The notes under the pieces are model-generated. The model was not told the DNA's origin. It was given only the letters and a program-made list of their open reading frames with translations, and did no database searches. Below, one piece after another: positions 41,963 through 50,741 of a DNA stretch of 64,000 bases. The position numbers and the translations under genes were made by a program. The DNA is taken from contig NZ_CAJVAP010000002.1 in the NCBI RefSeq assembly GCF_910593785.1, forward strand, positions 62,001 to 126,000, written 5' to 3'. The stretch's first letter is position 1, and each line of letters opens with the position of its first letter. The DNA comes from Leucobacter soli (GTDB lineage Bacteria > Actinomycetota > Actinomycetes > Actinomycetales > Microbacteriaceae).

Positions 41963-42823
41963 ATGACCACCGCACTCATCGAACCCGCCACCGCCCGCGA
42001 GCCCGTCGCCCGTGAACACGACGTCAGCGGCCGCCTGTCCTTCGACGGGGTCCTCCGCGGGGAGTGGATCAAGCTGCTCTCCCTGCGCTCGATCCGCTGG
42101 TCGATCATCATCACCATCGTGCTGAGCTGGGGCGGCGCCGCGCTCATGGCTTCGGCGATGGCCGGGACCGAGTTCGCCACGCTTGAGGCGATGCCGGAGC
42201 TGCTGGTGCAGTCGGCCACGCTCAGCAGCATGTTCACCGTGCTCGTCATGGGGATCCTCGGCGTGCTCGCCGTCACGAGCGAGTACGCGAGCGGACTGAT
42301 CCTCTCGAGCCTTGCCGCGGTACCGAGCAGGACGCCGCTGCTCGGCGCGAAGGCGCTCGTCGTGGCGGCGCTCGGCCTGGCGGTCGGAGGGCTCAGCACC
42401 TTCGGCGGCGGGCTCATCTCCGCGACGATCCTGGGGTCGGGAGCGTTCGAGGCGCTGGTCGAGCCGACGGTCCTGATCTCGCTGCTGGGCGCGACGCTCT
42501 TCCTGACCCTCTCGGCGCTCCTCTCGCTCGGCCTCGGTGCGCTGCTGCGCTCCAGCGCGGGTGCGATCGCGGTCATGGTGACGCTCCTGTTCATCTCGAC
42601 GATCGTGTTCCAGATCCTCACGATGACCGGCTGGGAATGGGTGCCGACGTTCGCGCAGTGGATGCCGGCCGACCTCGGGCATGCGCTCTCGACCTGGGCC
42701 GTCACCGACCCGGAGTACCGCGGCGACGTGTCATACTGGGCCGCACTGGGCGGCCTCGCCGCCTGGGCCGTCGCGGCCCTCGTCCCCGCCGGCATCCTCC
42801 TCAAGACGAGAGACGCTGCGTGA
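41963..42823 (+). CDS. ABC-2 type transporter permease
   Basis: A 286-aa membrane subunit with six predicted helices: the first after GEWIKLLSLRSIRWSIIITIVLSWGGAALMAS, then SSMFTVLVMGILGVLAVTSEYASGLI, KALVVAALGLAVGG, and a final WAALGGLAAWAVAALVPAGILL. The EYASG segment after the second helix is typical of ABC-2 exporters. It partners with the ATPase just upstream; the substrate is unknown. The stop overlaps the kinase GTG (GTGA). Confidence 0.85.
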   Translation: MTTALIEPATAREPVAREHDVSGRLSFDGVLRGEWIKLLSLRSIRWSIIITIVLSWGGAALMASAMAGTEFATLEAMPELLVQSATLSSMFTVLVMGILGVLAVTSEYASGLILSSLAAVPSRTPLLGAKALVVAALGLAVGGLSTFGGGLISATILGSGAFEALVEPTVLISLLGATLFLTLSALLSLGLGALLRSSAGAIAVMVTLLFISTIVFQILTMTGWEWVPTFAQWMPADLGHALSTWAVTDPEYRGDVSYWAALGGLAAWAVAALVPAGILLKTRDAA

Positions 42824-44301
42824 CCGAAGCCATCACCCTCACGCCGGGCGACGCGGCGCTCCCGCGCCCGCCCGGCGTGTTCCGGCGCTGGCTGGCCGAG
42901 CACCCGCGCGCCGTCGACTGGACCATCGTCGGCACCTATCTCTTCGGCTGTGCGCTGATGATGCTCTTCGAAGTCGTCGCAGGCTTCGTGGCCACCGACT
43001 TCGAGGGCGTCGAGCCGGAGGCGGTCTCCGAGATGCAGGCGCTCGCGCAGCACCTCGTCTGGCCCTGGACCCTCATGACGCTGCTCATCGTCGCGCTCGT
43101 GGCGACGGCGTTGCGGTTCCGCCGACGATTCCCACTGGCCGGGCTCATCGTCGTCTCGCTGCTGATGGTCTTCGAACAGGGCCTCCTCGTCGCGCCGAAC
43201 TCCGTGGCACTGGTCTTCCTGCTCTACGCTGTCCCCGTCTATCGCAGCGTCGCGATGGGCTGGATCGGCTACGGGGTCGCCGTCATCGTGAATTCGCTGC
43301 TGATCCTCGTCGTGCCCTCCGGCTCATCGGGCGCCGTCGGTCCGGCCGGCATCGCGGTCGCGGATCCCGTCGGCGTGCGCGAAGGTCTGGTGCTCGTGAT
43401 CATCAACGCGCTGTGGCTGCTCGCGGTGCTGATGATCGCCATCAACCTCGGCAACCGTCGCCGGTACATCGAGGCGCTCATCGACCGCGCGCATCAGCTC
43501 GCCCGCGACCGCGAGCAGAAGGCCCAGCTCGCCGCGGCCGCCGAACGGGCCCGCATCGCGCGGGAGATGCACGACATCGTTGCGCATTCGCTCTCGGTGG
43601 TCGTCACGCTGAGCGAGGCGGCCTCCGTCGCGATAGACGCGGAGCCGGTCGCCGCGAAGCAGGCGATGGATCGAGCCGCGGAGACCGGTCGCTCGGCGCT
43701 GACCGAGATGCGCCGCCTGCTCGGGGTGTTGAACGAGGATCGGGGCCCCGCGACATCGACGACTCCGTCCGCGGCCCCCTTGGCGCCCCAGCCGGGTGCG
43801 GCGCAGTTGGCGGAGCTGATCCGCGGCTTCGCGGAGGCGGGCCTCCGCATCTCCGTCACCGAGCAGGGTGTTCCGGCCGGCGACGCGGCGCAGCAGCTCG
43901 CCGTCTACCGGATCGTGCAGGAATCGCTGACGAATGCGCTGCGATATGCGGGTGCCGGCGCGGATGTCGAGCTGAAACTGATCCACGGGGATCTGACCAC
44001 CGAGATCGAGGTCGTGGACTCCGGGCCGGATCGAGCCGGATCCGGCACGCCCGCCGCGCCGCACGACAGCGGCGCACGCAGGCCCATCCCCGGCAGCGGC
44101 CGCGGGCTCGCCGGCGCGGCCGAGCGCGCCGGGGTGTTCGGCGGCTCGGTCGAGGCCGGGCCGCGGGGCCGGGGGTGGCGCCTGGCGGCCGAGGTGCCGT
44201 TCGAGACCGGGCGGGTCCACCAGGCGCCCCGCGCCGAGGCCCCCGCAGAGGCTGCGCGCGCGGGCCGCGCGCCATCCGACTCCGAGGAGGGGACACCATG
44301 A
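42820..44301 (+). CDS. Sensor histidine kinase (NarX/DesK-type, HisKA_3)
   Basis: A 493-aa kinase. About five to six N-terminal helices (residues 33-215) with little extracellular sequence form an intramembrane-sensing module. The HisKA_3 dimer domain has the phospho-His in RARIAREMHDIVAHSLSVVV (about 245-264). The ATPase domain carries the N box in VYRIVQESLTNALRYA, the DSGPD box and the GRGLAGAAERAGVFGG box. GTG at 42820 overlaps the permease stop, and the 3' end overlaps the regulator (ATGA). Likely senses the exporter's substrate or membrane stress. Confidence 0.9.
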   Translation: MTEAITLTPGDAALPRPPGVFRRWLAEHPRAVDWTIVGTYLFGCALMMLFEVVAGFVATDFEGVEPEAVSEMQALAQHLVWPWTLMTLLIVALVATALRFRRRFPLAGLIVVSLLMVFEQGLLVAPNSVALVFLLYAVPVYRSVAMGWIGYGVAVIVNSLLILVVPSGSSGAVGPAGIAVADPVGVREGLVLVIINALWLLAVLMIAINLGNRRRYIEALIDRAHQLARDREQKAQLAAAAERARIAREMHDIVAHSLSVVVTLSEAASVAIDAEPVAAKQAMDRAAETGRSALTEMRRLLGVLNEDRGPATSTTPSAAPLAPQPGAAQLAELIRGFAEAGLRISVTEQGVPAGDAAQQLAVYRIVQESLTNALRYAGAGADVELKLIHGDLTTEIEVVDSGPDRAGSGTPAAPHDSGARRPIPGSGRGLAGAAERAGVFGGSVEAGPRGRGWRLAAEVPFETGRVHQAPRAEAPAEAARAGRAPSDSEEGTP

Positions 44302-45044
44302 CCGAGCGGCCGATCCGCGTCGCGATCGTCGACGACCAGGAGCTCATCCGCACCGGCTTCGCGCTGATCCTCAACACCGCCGCAGGCGACCGCGGGTTCG
44401 AGGTCGTCGGTCAGGCGGGCGACGGGCAGGAGGCCCTGGATCTGCTGGCGTCGCTCGAAGCGGAGGGACGAGTACCGGATGTCGTGCTCATGGACGTCCG
44501 CATGCCCGGGATGAACGGTATCGAGGCGACCGGGCTCGTCGCCCGACGGTTCCCCGGCGTGCGGGTGATCGTGCTGACCACCTTCGACCTCGACGAGTAC
44601 GCCGTGGAAGCGATCGAGGCGGGTGCGAGCGGATTCCTGCTCAAGGACGCCCGCGCGGCCGAGCTCGTCGCGGCGGTGCGCGCCGTCGCCGACGGCGATG
44701 CGGTGATGGCGCCGAGCGTCACGCAGCGCCTCCTCGTGCGCCTCGCGGAATCCCGACCGGTGAACGGCCGCGACGGCCGCGACGGCACCGCGGCAGACGG
44801 GGCGGGCGGCGCGAGCGGCACCGATCCGGCGGCTCGGGGCTCAGTGGTGCTCGAGGAGCTGACCGACCGCGAGCAGGAGGTCTTCGGCCTCATCGCCGAG
44901 GGGCTCAGCAACGCGGAGATCGGCGAGCGGCTCTTCCTCTCCGAGTCGACGGTCAAGACGCACGTGGGGCGGGTGCTGACGAAGCTCGGTCTCCGCGACC
45001 GCGTGCATGCGGTGATACTCGCCTACGAGGCGGGACTTCGCTGA
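44298..45044 (+). CDS. NarL/FixJ-family response regulator
   Basis: A 248-aa regulator. The receiver domain (about 1-130) has the acidic pair DDQ, phospho-acceptor Asp in VVLMDVRMPGMNGIEA, and Lys in GFLLKDARAAELV. A Gly/Ala/Asp-rich linker (about 155-180) leads to a LuxR helix-turn-helix (LTDREQEVFGLIAEGLSNAEIGERLFLSESTVKTHVGRVLTKLGLRDR). Last gene of the exporter operon; its probable target is the inverted repeat at 40935. Confidence 0.92.
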   Translation: MTERPIRVAIVDDQELIRTGFALILNTAAGDRGFEVVGQAGDGQEALDLLASLEAEGRVPDVVLMDVRMPGMNGIEATGLVARRFPGVRVIVLTTFDLDEYAVEAIEAGASGFLLKDARAAELVAAVRAVADGDAVMAPSVTQRLLVRLAESRPVNGRDGRDGTAADGAGGASGTDPAARGSVVLEELTDREQEVFGLIAEGLSNAEIGERLFLSESTVKTHVGRVLTKLGLRDRVHAVILAYEAGLR

Positions 45045-45055
45045 CGCATAAGTCA

Positions 45056-45072
45056 CAAGTAGTTAACACTTG
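45056..45072. promoter_or_regulatory. CAAGT-agttaac-ACTTG inverted repeat upstream of livK
   Basis: Perfect 5-bp arms with a 7-bp AT-rich spacer containing GTTAAC, located between the response regulator stop and the livK promoter. It is a candidate operator for the amino acid importer. Confidence 0.4.
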
Positions 45073-45117
45073 GCCGACAGTTCTCCGTTTCCGTTCTTCC
45101 GGGTATCGAACCTGCCC

Positions 45118-45123
45118 TAGGCT
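45118..45123 (+). promoter_or_regulatory. Candidate -10 TAGGCT of livK
   Basis: TAGGCT 69 nt before the livK ATG gives a leader of about 60 nt with AAGAAAGG before the start. Confidence 0.4.
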
Positions 45124-45191
45124 CGGGCGCAGTGTCGCAACTCCGCGACCAGACGAATTCCGATGAATTCCGACGAAGAAAGGCATCGTCA

Positions 45192-46466
45192 ATGAAGATG
45201 AAGCGTACTGCGAGTGCACTCGCTCTCACCGCTGCCGCAGCTCTGCTGCTCGCGAGCTGCAGCAGCACTCCCGCGGCCGAGGAGCCGGGCGACGACGGCT
45301 CGAGCACCGAGACCGTCGACACGCTCAAGATCGCGACCCTGCTGCCGCTGACCGGCGGCCTCAACTTCCTGCTGCCTCCGGTCGAAGCGGGCATCTCGCT
45401 CGCCCTGTCGGAGATCGAGGAGGCGGGCGGCGTGCTCGGCAACCCCGTGGAGATCGTCTACGAGGGCAACGAGGCCGACGGCGACAACCGCCCGACGCTC
45501 GAGGCATCGGCGGCCGACATTCTCGCGAGCGACGCGGCGTTCGTGCTGGGAGCCATGAGCACGGGCTCGTCGCAGCACGTCTACGAGGACATCACCGGCG
45601 CCGGCATCCTCATGGGTTCGCCCTCGAACACCGGTGCGATCATGACCGGCGTGAGCCCCTTCTACTTCCGCACGGCCCCCTCGGACTCGATCCAGGGATC
45701 GACGCTCGCCTCGCTGATCCTCGGCGACGGCAAGGCGACGGTCGGCTTCCTCACCTTCCAGGATCCCTACGGCACCGGCCTGCGCGATCGCGTGCAGGAG
45801 CTCGTCGAAGAGGGCGGTGCCGAGGTCGTCTACGGCGGCAAGGGCACGAACGCCGAGTTCGCGGCGAACACCAACAGCTTCTCGGCCGAGGTGACCGCGC
45901 TCAAGGACTCGGGTGCCGAGGCGATCGTCATCATCACCTTCGATGAGGTCAAGTCGATCCTGCCCGAGCTGATGAGCCAGGGCCTCGACCTGTCGAACGT
46001 CTACCTGGTGGACGGCAACCTGGTCGACTTCACCGACCTCGACGAGGGCGTGCTCGACGGCGCGCAGGGCACCAAGCCCGGCTACGAGGTGGACGAGGAC
46101 TTCCGCCAGCAGCTGATCGACGCCTACACCTCGGGCGAGCTCGCCGACACCACCTACGGCCCGGAGGCCTACGACCTGGTCAACCTGGTCGCGCTCGCGG
46201 CCGAGAAGGCGGGCGACGCGTCGGCCGCGGCGATCCAGGCGCAGCTGCGCGCGGTGTCGGGCGCGAACGGCGGCACGGAGTGCAACACCTTCGCCGAGTG
46301 CCGCGACCTCATCGCCGCCGGTGAGGAGATCCACTACGTCGCGCGCGCCGGAGTCGGCCCGCTGAACGAGCAGAACGATCCCTCGACCGCGTGGATCGGC
46401 ATCTACAAGTACGGTGCCGACAGCAACGCTCCGGTGTTCGTCCGCTCGGAGGAGGGTCAGCTCTAA
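45192..46466 (+). CDS. livK: Branched-chain amino acid-type ABC transporter substrate-binding lipoprotein
   Basis: A 424-aa type I periplasmic binding protein anchored as a lipoprotein (signal ALALTAAAALLLASCSS, Cys at about residue 22). The Leu/Ile/Val-binding fold runs from TLKIATLLPLTGGLNFLLPPVEAGISLALSEIEEAGGVLG onward; PSNTGAIMTGVSPFYFRTAPSDSIQG is the family hinge region. ATG at 45192 fits the signal peptide; an upstream frame extension is not leader-like. It is convergent with the livFGMH genes for the rest of the importer, an unusual split where usually all are co-directional. The ligand may be branched-chain amino acids, amides or urea. Confidence 0.88.
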   Translation: MKMKRTASALALTAAAALLLASCSSTPAAEEPGDDGSSTETVDTLKIATLLPLTGGLNFLLPPVEAGISLALSEIEEAGGVLGNPVEIVYEGNEADGDNRPTLEASAADILASDAAFVLGAMSTGSSQHVYEDITGAGILMGSPSNTGAIMTGVSPFYFRTAPSDSIQGSTLASLILGDGKATVGFLTFQDPYGTGLRDRVQELVEEGGAEVVYGGKGTNAEFAANTNSFSAEVTALKDSGAEAIVIITFDEVKSILPELMSQGLDLSNVYLVDGNLVDFTDLDEGVLDGAQGTKPGYEVDEDFRQQLIDAYTSGELADTTYGPEAYDLVNLVALAAEKAGDASAAAIQAQLRAVSGANGGTECNTFAECRDLIAAGEEIHYVARAGVGPLNEQNDPSTAWIGIYKYGADSNAPVFVRSEEGQL

Positions 46467-46489
46467 GCGCGCCCCCTTCGCCGAACGAA

Positions 46490-46523
46490 GAAGAACCCCC
46501 TCCCGACCGGGAGGGGGTTCTTC
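46490..46523. terminator. Strong bidirectional terminator between livK and livF
   Basis: A 15-bp perfect stem (GAAGAACCCCCTCCC with its complement) around a GACC loop. The arms end in TTCTTC/GAAGAA, giving pyrimidine-rich tails on both strands. It lies between convergent genes, so it can end transcripts from both sides. Confidence 0.9.
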
Positions 46524-46586
46524 GTGTATGCGGAGGAGTTCAGCGGGCTGCGCCGGTGCCTGTGCGCCGGTACCCGAGCGAGGTGC

Positions 46587-47351
46587 CTAGGCTCCAGTGC
46601 CCCCGGCGGCCTTCGCCTCGACGTCCGCGGCGAGCGTGCCGAGATAGAGCTCGATGACCTTCGGATCGTTCGCGAGCTCGCGCCCCGGACCCTCGTACGC
46701 ATTGCGTCCCTGGTCGAGCACGTAGGCCCGATCGCAGATCTGCAGGCAGCGGCGCGCGTTCTGCTCGACCATGATGATCGTCACGCCGGTCTTGTTGATC
46801 TGGCGGGTGCGGATGAAGGTCTCGTCCTGGCGCACGGGGGAGAGGCCCGCACTCGGCTCATCGAGCAGGAGCACCTTCGGATCCATCATGAGCGCACGGG
46901 CCATCGCGACGGACTGCCGCTCCCCGCCCGAGAGCGAGCCCGCCCGCTGCTTGCGCCGGTCGACGAGCATGGGGAACAGCTCCCACATCTCCTGGAGCCG
47001 GGTCGCGAACTCCTTCGGTTTCAGGAAGAGCCCCATCTGCAGGTTCTCCTCGATGGTGAGCGAGGGGAACACATTGTTGGTCTGCGGCACGAACCCGACG
47101 CCCTTGCTCACGAGCTGGTTCGTGGCGGTGTTCGTGACGTCCTCGCCGTCGAGGGTGACGGAGCCGTCGCGGATGTCGACCAGGCCGAAGAGCGCTTTGA
47201 GCAGCGTCGACTTGCCGGCGCCGTTCGGGCCGATGATGCCGATCAGTTCGCCCTGGTACGCCTCGAGCGTGCAGCCGTTCAGGATGTTGATTCCGGGCAG
47301 GTAGCCGGCGGTGAGGTTGTCGGCCTTCACGACGAGCTTCGGGTCGGTCAT
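46587..47351 (-). CDS. livF: Branched-chain amino acid ABC transporter ATPase LivF
   Basis: A 254-aa ATPase: Walker A IGPNGAGKST, Q-loop FVPQTNNVFPSLTIEENLQMGL, signature GSLSGGERQSVAMARAL, Walker B KVLLLDEPSAGLSPV, H-loop equivalent IIMVEQNARRCLQICDRAYVLDQG, all typical of LivF. The ATG at 47351 overlaps the livG stop by 4 nt. Order on the minus strand is livH-livM-livG-livF. Confidence 0.93.
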   Translation of the reverse strand: MTDPKLVVKADNLTAGYLPGINILNGCTLEAYQGELIGIIGPNGAGKSTLLKALFGLVDIRDGSVTLDGEDVTNTATNQLVSKGVGFVPQTNNVFPSLTIEENLQMGLFLKPKEFATRLQEMWELFPMLVDRRKQRAGSLSGGERQSVAMARALMMDPKVLLLDEPSAGLSPVRQDETFIRTRQINKTGVTIIMVEQNARRCLQICDRAYVLDQGRNAYEGPGRELANDPKVIELYLGTLAADVEAKAAGGTGA

Positions 47352-48343
47352 CGGCTCTCCTCCTCGACCTCTTCGGCGATCTCGGTCTCGATCGCCCGGA
47401 TGACGGCGGTGTTGATGGCCTCGTCGTCGCCGAGGTCCTTGTCGTGGTGCGCACCCAGGTAGGCGTCTACCACGGCCTGGCTCGTCATCACCGTCTCGGG
47501 CAGGCCCTCGGCGATGATCTCGCCCTGAGCCATCACCACGACCCAGTCGCTGATGTGCCGCACCATGTGCATGTCGTGCTCGACGAACAGCACCGTGGTG
47601 CCCTCGTCGCGCAGCGCCTGGATATGATCGAGCAGGCTCTGCGTCAGCGCCGGGTTCACCCCGGCCATCGGCTCGTCGAGCATGATCATCGCCGGATTCG
47701 ACATCAGCGCGCGCGCCATCTCGAGCAGCTTCTTCTGGCCGCCGGACAGGTCGCCCGCCATGTCGTCGATCTTCGCGTCGAGCTTGAATCGCGTGAGCAG
47801 ATCCTTCGCCCGTTCGATGTTCTCCCGTTCGCGCGCCGCCCAGAGCGGCTTGAACGGGGCGACGAAGAGGTTCTCGCCCGGCTGGTTGTTCGCGCCTATC
47901 AGCATGTTCTGCAGAACCGTCATGCGGCTGAGCGCTTTGGTCAGCTGGAAGGTGCGCACCATGCCGGCTCGGGCCGCCTGCGAGGCGCCGGTCCTGCGCA
48001 TGGTCCGTCCGTTGAAGGTCCACTGCGCGTCGCCGCCGCCGATGAGCCGTTTCGCGTTCGACGGCTGGTCGAAACCGGTAATGAGGTTGAAGAAGGTCGT
48101 CTTGCCGGCGCCGTTCGGCCCGATGAGCGCGGTGATCGCCCCGCGCTGCACCTCAAGGTGCTCGACGTTCACCGCCGTCATGCCGCCGAAGCGCCGTTCG
48201 ATCCTCTCCACCGTGAGGATCGGATCCGGCTTCGACACGCCGGGCGTCTGCTCGAGCGTGCGCAGTTGCGCCCTCAGCGCCTCGCGATCGTAGGGGTAGT
48301 TCTCGTCGGCCGGCGGCTTCGCCGGCGCCTGCGTCTCAGACAT
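47348..48343 (-). CDS. livG: Branched-chain amino acid ABC transporter ATPase LivG
   Basis: A 331-aa ATPase: Walker A IGPNGAGKTT, VRTFQLTKALSRMTVLQNML, signature DLSGGQKKLLEMARAL, Walker B AMIMLDEPMAGVNPAL, H-loop VLFVEHDMHMV. Longer than usual (about 250-260) because of a 40-residue N-terminal extension and a 30-residue acidic C-terminal tail (EIAEEVEEESR). Overlaps livM by 8 nt and livF by 4 nt. Confidence 0.93.
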   Translation of the reverse strand: MSETQAPAKPPADENYPYDREALRAQLRTLEQTPGVSKPDPILTVERIERRFGGMTAVNVEHLEVQRGAITALIGPNGAGKTTFFNLITGFDQPSNAKRLIGGGDAQWTFNGRTMRRTGASQAARAGMVRTFQLTKALSRMTVLQNMLIGANNQPGENLFVAPFKPLWAARERENIERAKDLLTRFKLDAKIDDMAGDLSGGQKKLLEMARALMSNPAMIMLDEPMAGVNPALTQSLLDHIQALRDEGTTVLFVEHDMHMVRHISDWVVVMAQGEIIAEGLPETVMTSQAVVDAYLGAHHDKDLGDDEAINTAVIRAIETEIAEEVEEESR

Positions 48344-49325
48344 TGAACGACAACTCCTTCTTGTTCCCGAGGATGCCCTGCGGTCTGAATATCACGAGCA
48401 GCATGAGCGCGACGCCGATCAGCGCCCAGGCCAGCTTGTCCGTCTGGTCTGCGGTCAGGACGGAACTCGGCACGAACTCGGACGCCGCGGTGACGAGTGT
48501 GATGCGCAGCGCGAAGAAGATCAGCGTGCCGAGCAGGGGACCGAAGATGGTCGCCGCCCCGCCCAGCAGGACGATCATCCACAGGTTGAAGGTCATCGCG
48601 CGCCCCATCATGTCGGGGTGCATCGACGAGGGCAGCGTCCAGATGATTCCGCCGAACGCGCCCATGACGCCGCCGATGACGAGCGCCTGCATCTTGTAGG
48701 CGTAGCTGCTCTTGCCGAGGCTGCGCACGGCGTCCTCGTCCTCGCGGATGCCCTTGAGCACGCGGCCCCAGGGGCTGCGGATGATGAGCCACGCGATGAG
48801 CAGGAAGAGCGCGACCAGCGACCAGCCCACGATGCGCGTCCACCAGTCGTTGCCGCCGGTGTTCGTCAGCGTCATGCCGAGGATCGTGGTGGTGCCCTCG
48901 GGCAGCGGCGAGAGCGCGCTGAACACGTCTCTGTACTCCCGGCTGTGGAGGCCGCTCGAGGCGCCGGTGATATCCGCGAGGAGATTCATCTTGAAGATCA
49001 TCCGCAGAATCTCCGCGGCAGCGATCGTCACGATGGCGAGGTAATCGCCTCTGAGCTTGAGCGTCGGAATACCGAGGATGAGCGCGAACACCACGGCGGC
49101 CGCGGCAGCGACGAGCAGGGCCGGCCAGAAGCCGAGCCCGAAGTAGCTCACCGAGACGCCGAAGCCGTAGGCCCCCAGCAGCATGAACCCGGCCTGGCCG
49201 AAGTTCATGAGGCCGGTGAAGCCGAAGTGGATGTTGAGGCCGATCGCCGCGAGGACGAACGCGGCGGTGGTGGGCGAGAGGAGCGTGTAGAGGACGCTCG
49301 ATCCGAGATCAGTCAAGAATTCCAT
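48336..49325 (-). CDS. livM: Branched-chain amino acid ABC transporter permease LivM
   Basis: A 329-aa permease with eight to nine helices. Family motifs: GLNIHFGFTGLMNFGQAGFMLLGAYGFGVS, LRGDYLAIVTIAAAEILRMIF, and the EAA-type loop IIRSPWGRVLKGIREDEDAVRSLGKSSYAYKMQALVIGG, plus C-terminal LLVIFRPQGILGNKKE. It heterodimerises with LivH in the membrane. It is 9 bp after livH. Confidence 0.92.
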   Translation of the reverse strand: MEFLTDLGSSVLYTLLSPTTAAFVLAAIGLNIHFGFTGLMNFGQAGFMLLGAYGFGVSVSYFGLGFWPALLVAAAAAVVFALILGIPTLKLRGDYLAIVTIAAAEILRMIFKMNLLADITGASSGLHSREYRDVFSALSPLPEGTTTILGMTLTNTGGNDWWTRIVGWSLVALFLLIAWLIIRSPWGRVLKGIREDEDAVRSLGKSSYAYKMQALVIGGVMGAFGGIIWTLPSSMHPDMMGRAMTFNLWMIVLLGGAATIFGPLLGTLIFFALRITLVTAASEFVPSSVLTADQTDKLAWALIGVALMLLVIFRPQGILGNKKELSFNV

Positions 49326-49334
49326 GATGTGCTC

Positions 49335-50741
49335 CTAGCCGATCCGCTCTTTTCGACCGAAGATGCCCTGCGGTCTCACGAGGAGCAGCAGGATCAGCAG
49401 CATCAGCGCGGTCGCGAACTTCAGGTCGCCGGGCAGCCAGATGTTCGTGAGCTCGACCATCATGCCCACGATCATGGATCCGACGAAGGCGCCGAATGCG
49501 GTGCCCAGGCCGCCGAGGGTGACCGCGGCGAAGAAGAGCAGCAGCATCTGCCCGCCCGTGAACCAGGTGATGCCGTTGAACACCAGGCCCAGGAATACGC
49601 CGGCGAGGCCGGCGAGGCCGCCGCCCACGATCCAGACGATGTTGATGACCCGGTCGACGTTGATGCCGGAGGCCTGCGCGAGCGCCGGGTTGTCGCTGAT
49701 CGCGCGCGTGGCCCGGCCGAAGCGCGTGTACATGAGGCCGAGACCCACCAGGATGATCGCCACGATCGAGAACCCCATCGCGACGAGCGACTGGACGGTG
49801 AGGATCACGCCGAAGACGTTCACCGTCGCGGGCGTCGACGTGTCGATGCGGATGACACCGGTGCCGAAGAAGAGCTGGAACAGGTACTGGATGACGATGG
49901 ACAGGCCGATCGACACGATCATGATCTGCATCAGACTGAGCCGCCGCTTCCGCAGCGGCTTCCAGAGCAGTTTGTCCTGCACGAAGCCGAAAGCTGCGAG
50001 GGCCAGCACAGCGAGGGCGCCGGCCAGCCAGATATTCCCGGTCAGTCCCATGAACAGCGCGGCGCTGAGCCCGCCCAGCGAGACGAGCTCGCCGTGAGCG
50101 AAGTTGCTGAGGCCGGTCGTGCCGAAGATGAGCGAGAGTCCGAGGGAGGCCAGTGCGATGAGCAGGCCCATGCGGATGCCCGACGCGAACTGCTGCCAGA
50201 AGCGCGGCCAGGAGAACGAGCTGACCGAGGTGCTGCTGTTCCCGTCGGATTCGACGGCGGTGCCGCCGTCGGTCCCGGCGCCGTCCCCGCCCCCGGAGGC
50301 TCCCGCGTCGTCGCCGCCGCCCTCGGGGTCGTCGGTGAGCGGGAACAGTGCGCTCTTGAAGCCGTTGAACTCGACGGTCACCTCGCGGGTTCCGACGCTC
50401 TTCAAGAACTGCCCCTCGGGCAGGCTCTCCGGGTTCAGAGTCACGGCGTAGGTGCCGGTGGCGGTGACGGTGAAGTCCCAGCGCCCCTCGTCGTTCGTGG
50501 TCGTCGTCTGGGCCTCGCCGTTCCCGCTCAGCGAGAGCTCGACGTCTGCCGCCGGCTCGCCCGAGCTCAGCTTGATCGTGCCCTGGATGCAGGCCGTCGC
50601 CGCATCCGGCGCGCACGGATCCGCGGCGTGAGCCGGCTGTGCGGTGAACAGGCCGCCGAGAAGGGCGGCGATGAGGCCGAGAAGCAGGATCAAGCCGATC
50701 GGGCGTCTACTGCTCGGCGAAAGGGCCGTTGTTGGTGTCAC
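49335..50741 (-). CDS. livH: Branched-chain amino acid ABC permease LivH fused to an exported N-terminal beta-sandwich domain
   Basis: A 468-aa protein against about 290-310 for ordinary LivH. Residues 1-40 are a signal peptide ending TAQPAHA. Residues about 41-130 form a carboxypeptidase-regulatory/prealbumin-like domain (CIQGTIKLSSGEPAADVELSLSG ... NDEGRWDFTVTATGTYAVTL), placed outside the cell. A Gly/Asp/Ser linker (about 138-170) leads to the permease (GLSLIFGTTGLSNFAHGELVSLGG; EAA-type loop LMYTRFGRATRAISDNPALAQASGINVDRVI; C-term LVRPQGIFGRKERIG). Frame and sequence are continuous, so this is one gene. The GTG start follows GGAGG. The extra domain may dock the binding protein or the cell wall. 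Confidence 0.9.
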   Translation of the reverse strand: MTPTTALSPSSRRPIGLILLLGLIAALLGGLFTAQPAHAADPCAPDAATACIQGTIKLSSGEPAADVELSLSGNGEAQTTTTNDEGRWDFTVTATGTYAVTLNPESLPEGQFLKSVGTREVTVEFNGFKSALFPLTDDPEGGGDDAGASGGGDGAGTDGGTAVESDGNSSTSVSSFSWPRFWQQFASGIRMGLLIALASLGLSLIFGTTGLSNFAHGELVSLGGLSAALFMGLTGNIWLAGALAVLALAAFGFVQDKLLWKPLRKRRLSLMQIMIVSIGLSIVIQYLFQLFFGTGVIRIDTSTPATVNVFGVILTVQSLVAMGFSIVAIILVGLGLMYTRFGRATRAISDNPALAQASGINVDRVINIVWIVGGGLAGLAGVFLGLVFNGITWFTGGQMLLLFFAAVTLGGLGTAFGAFVGSMIVGMMVELTNIWLPGDLKFATALMLLILLLLVRPQGIFGRKERIG

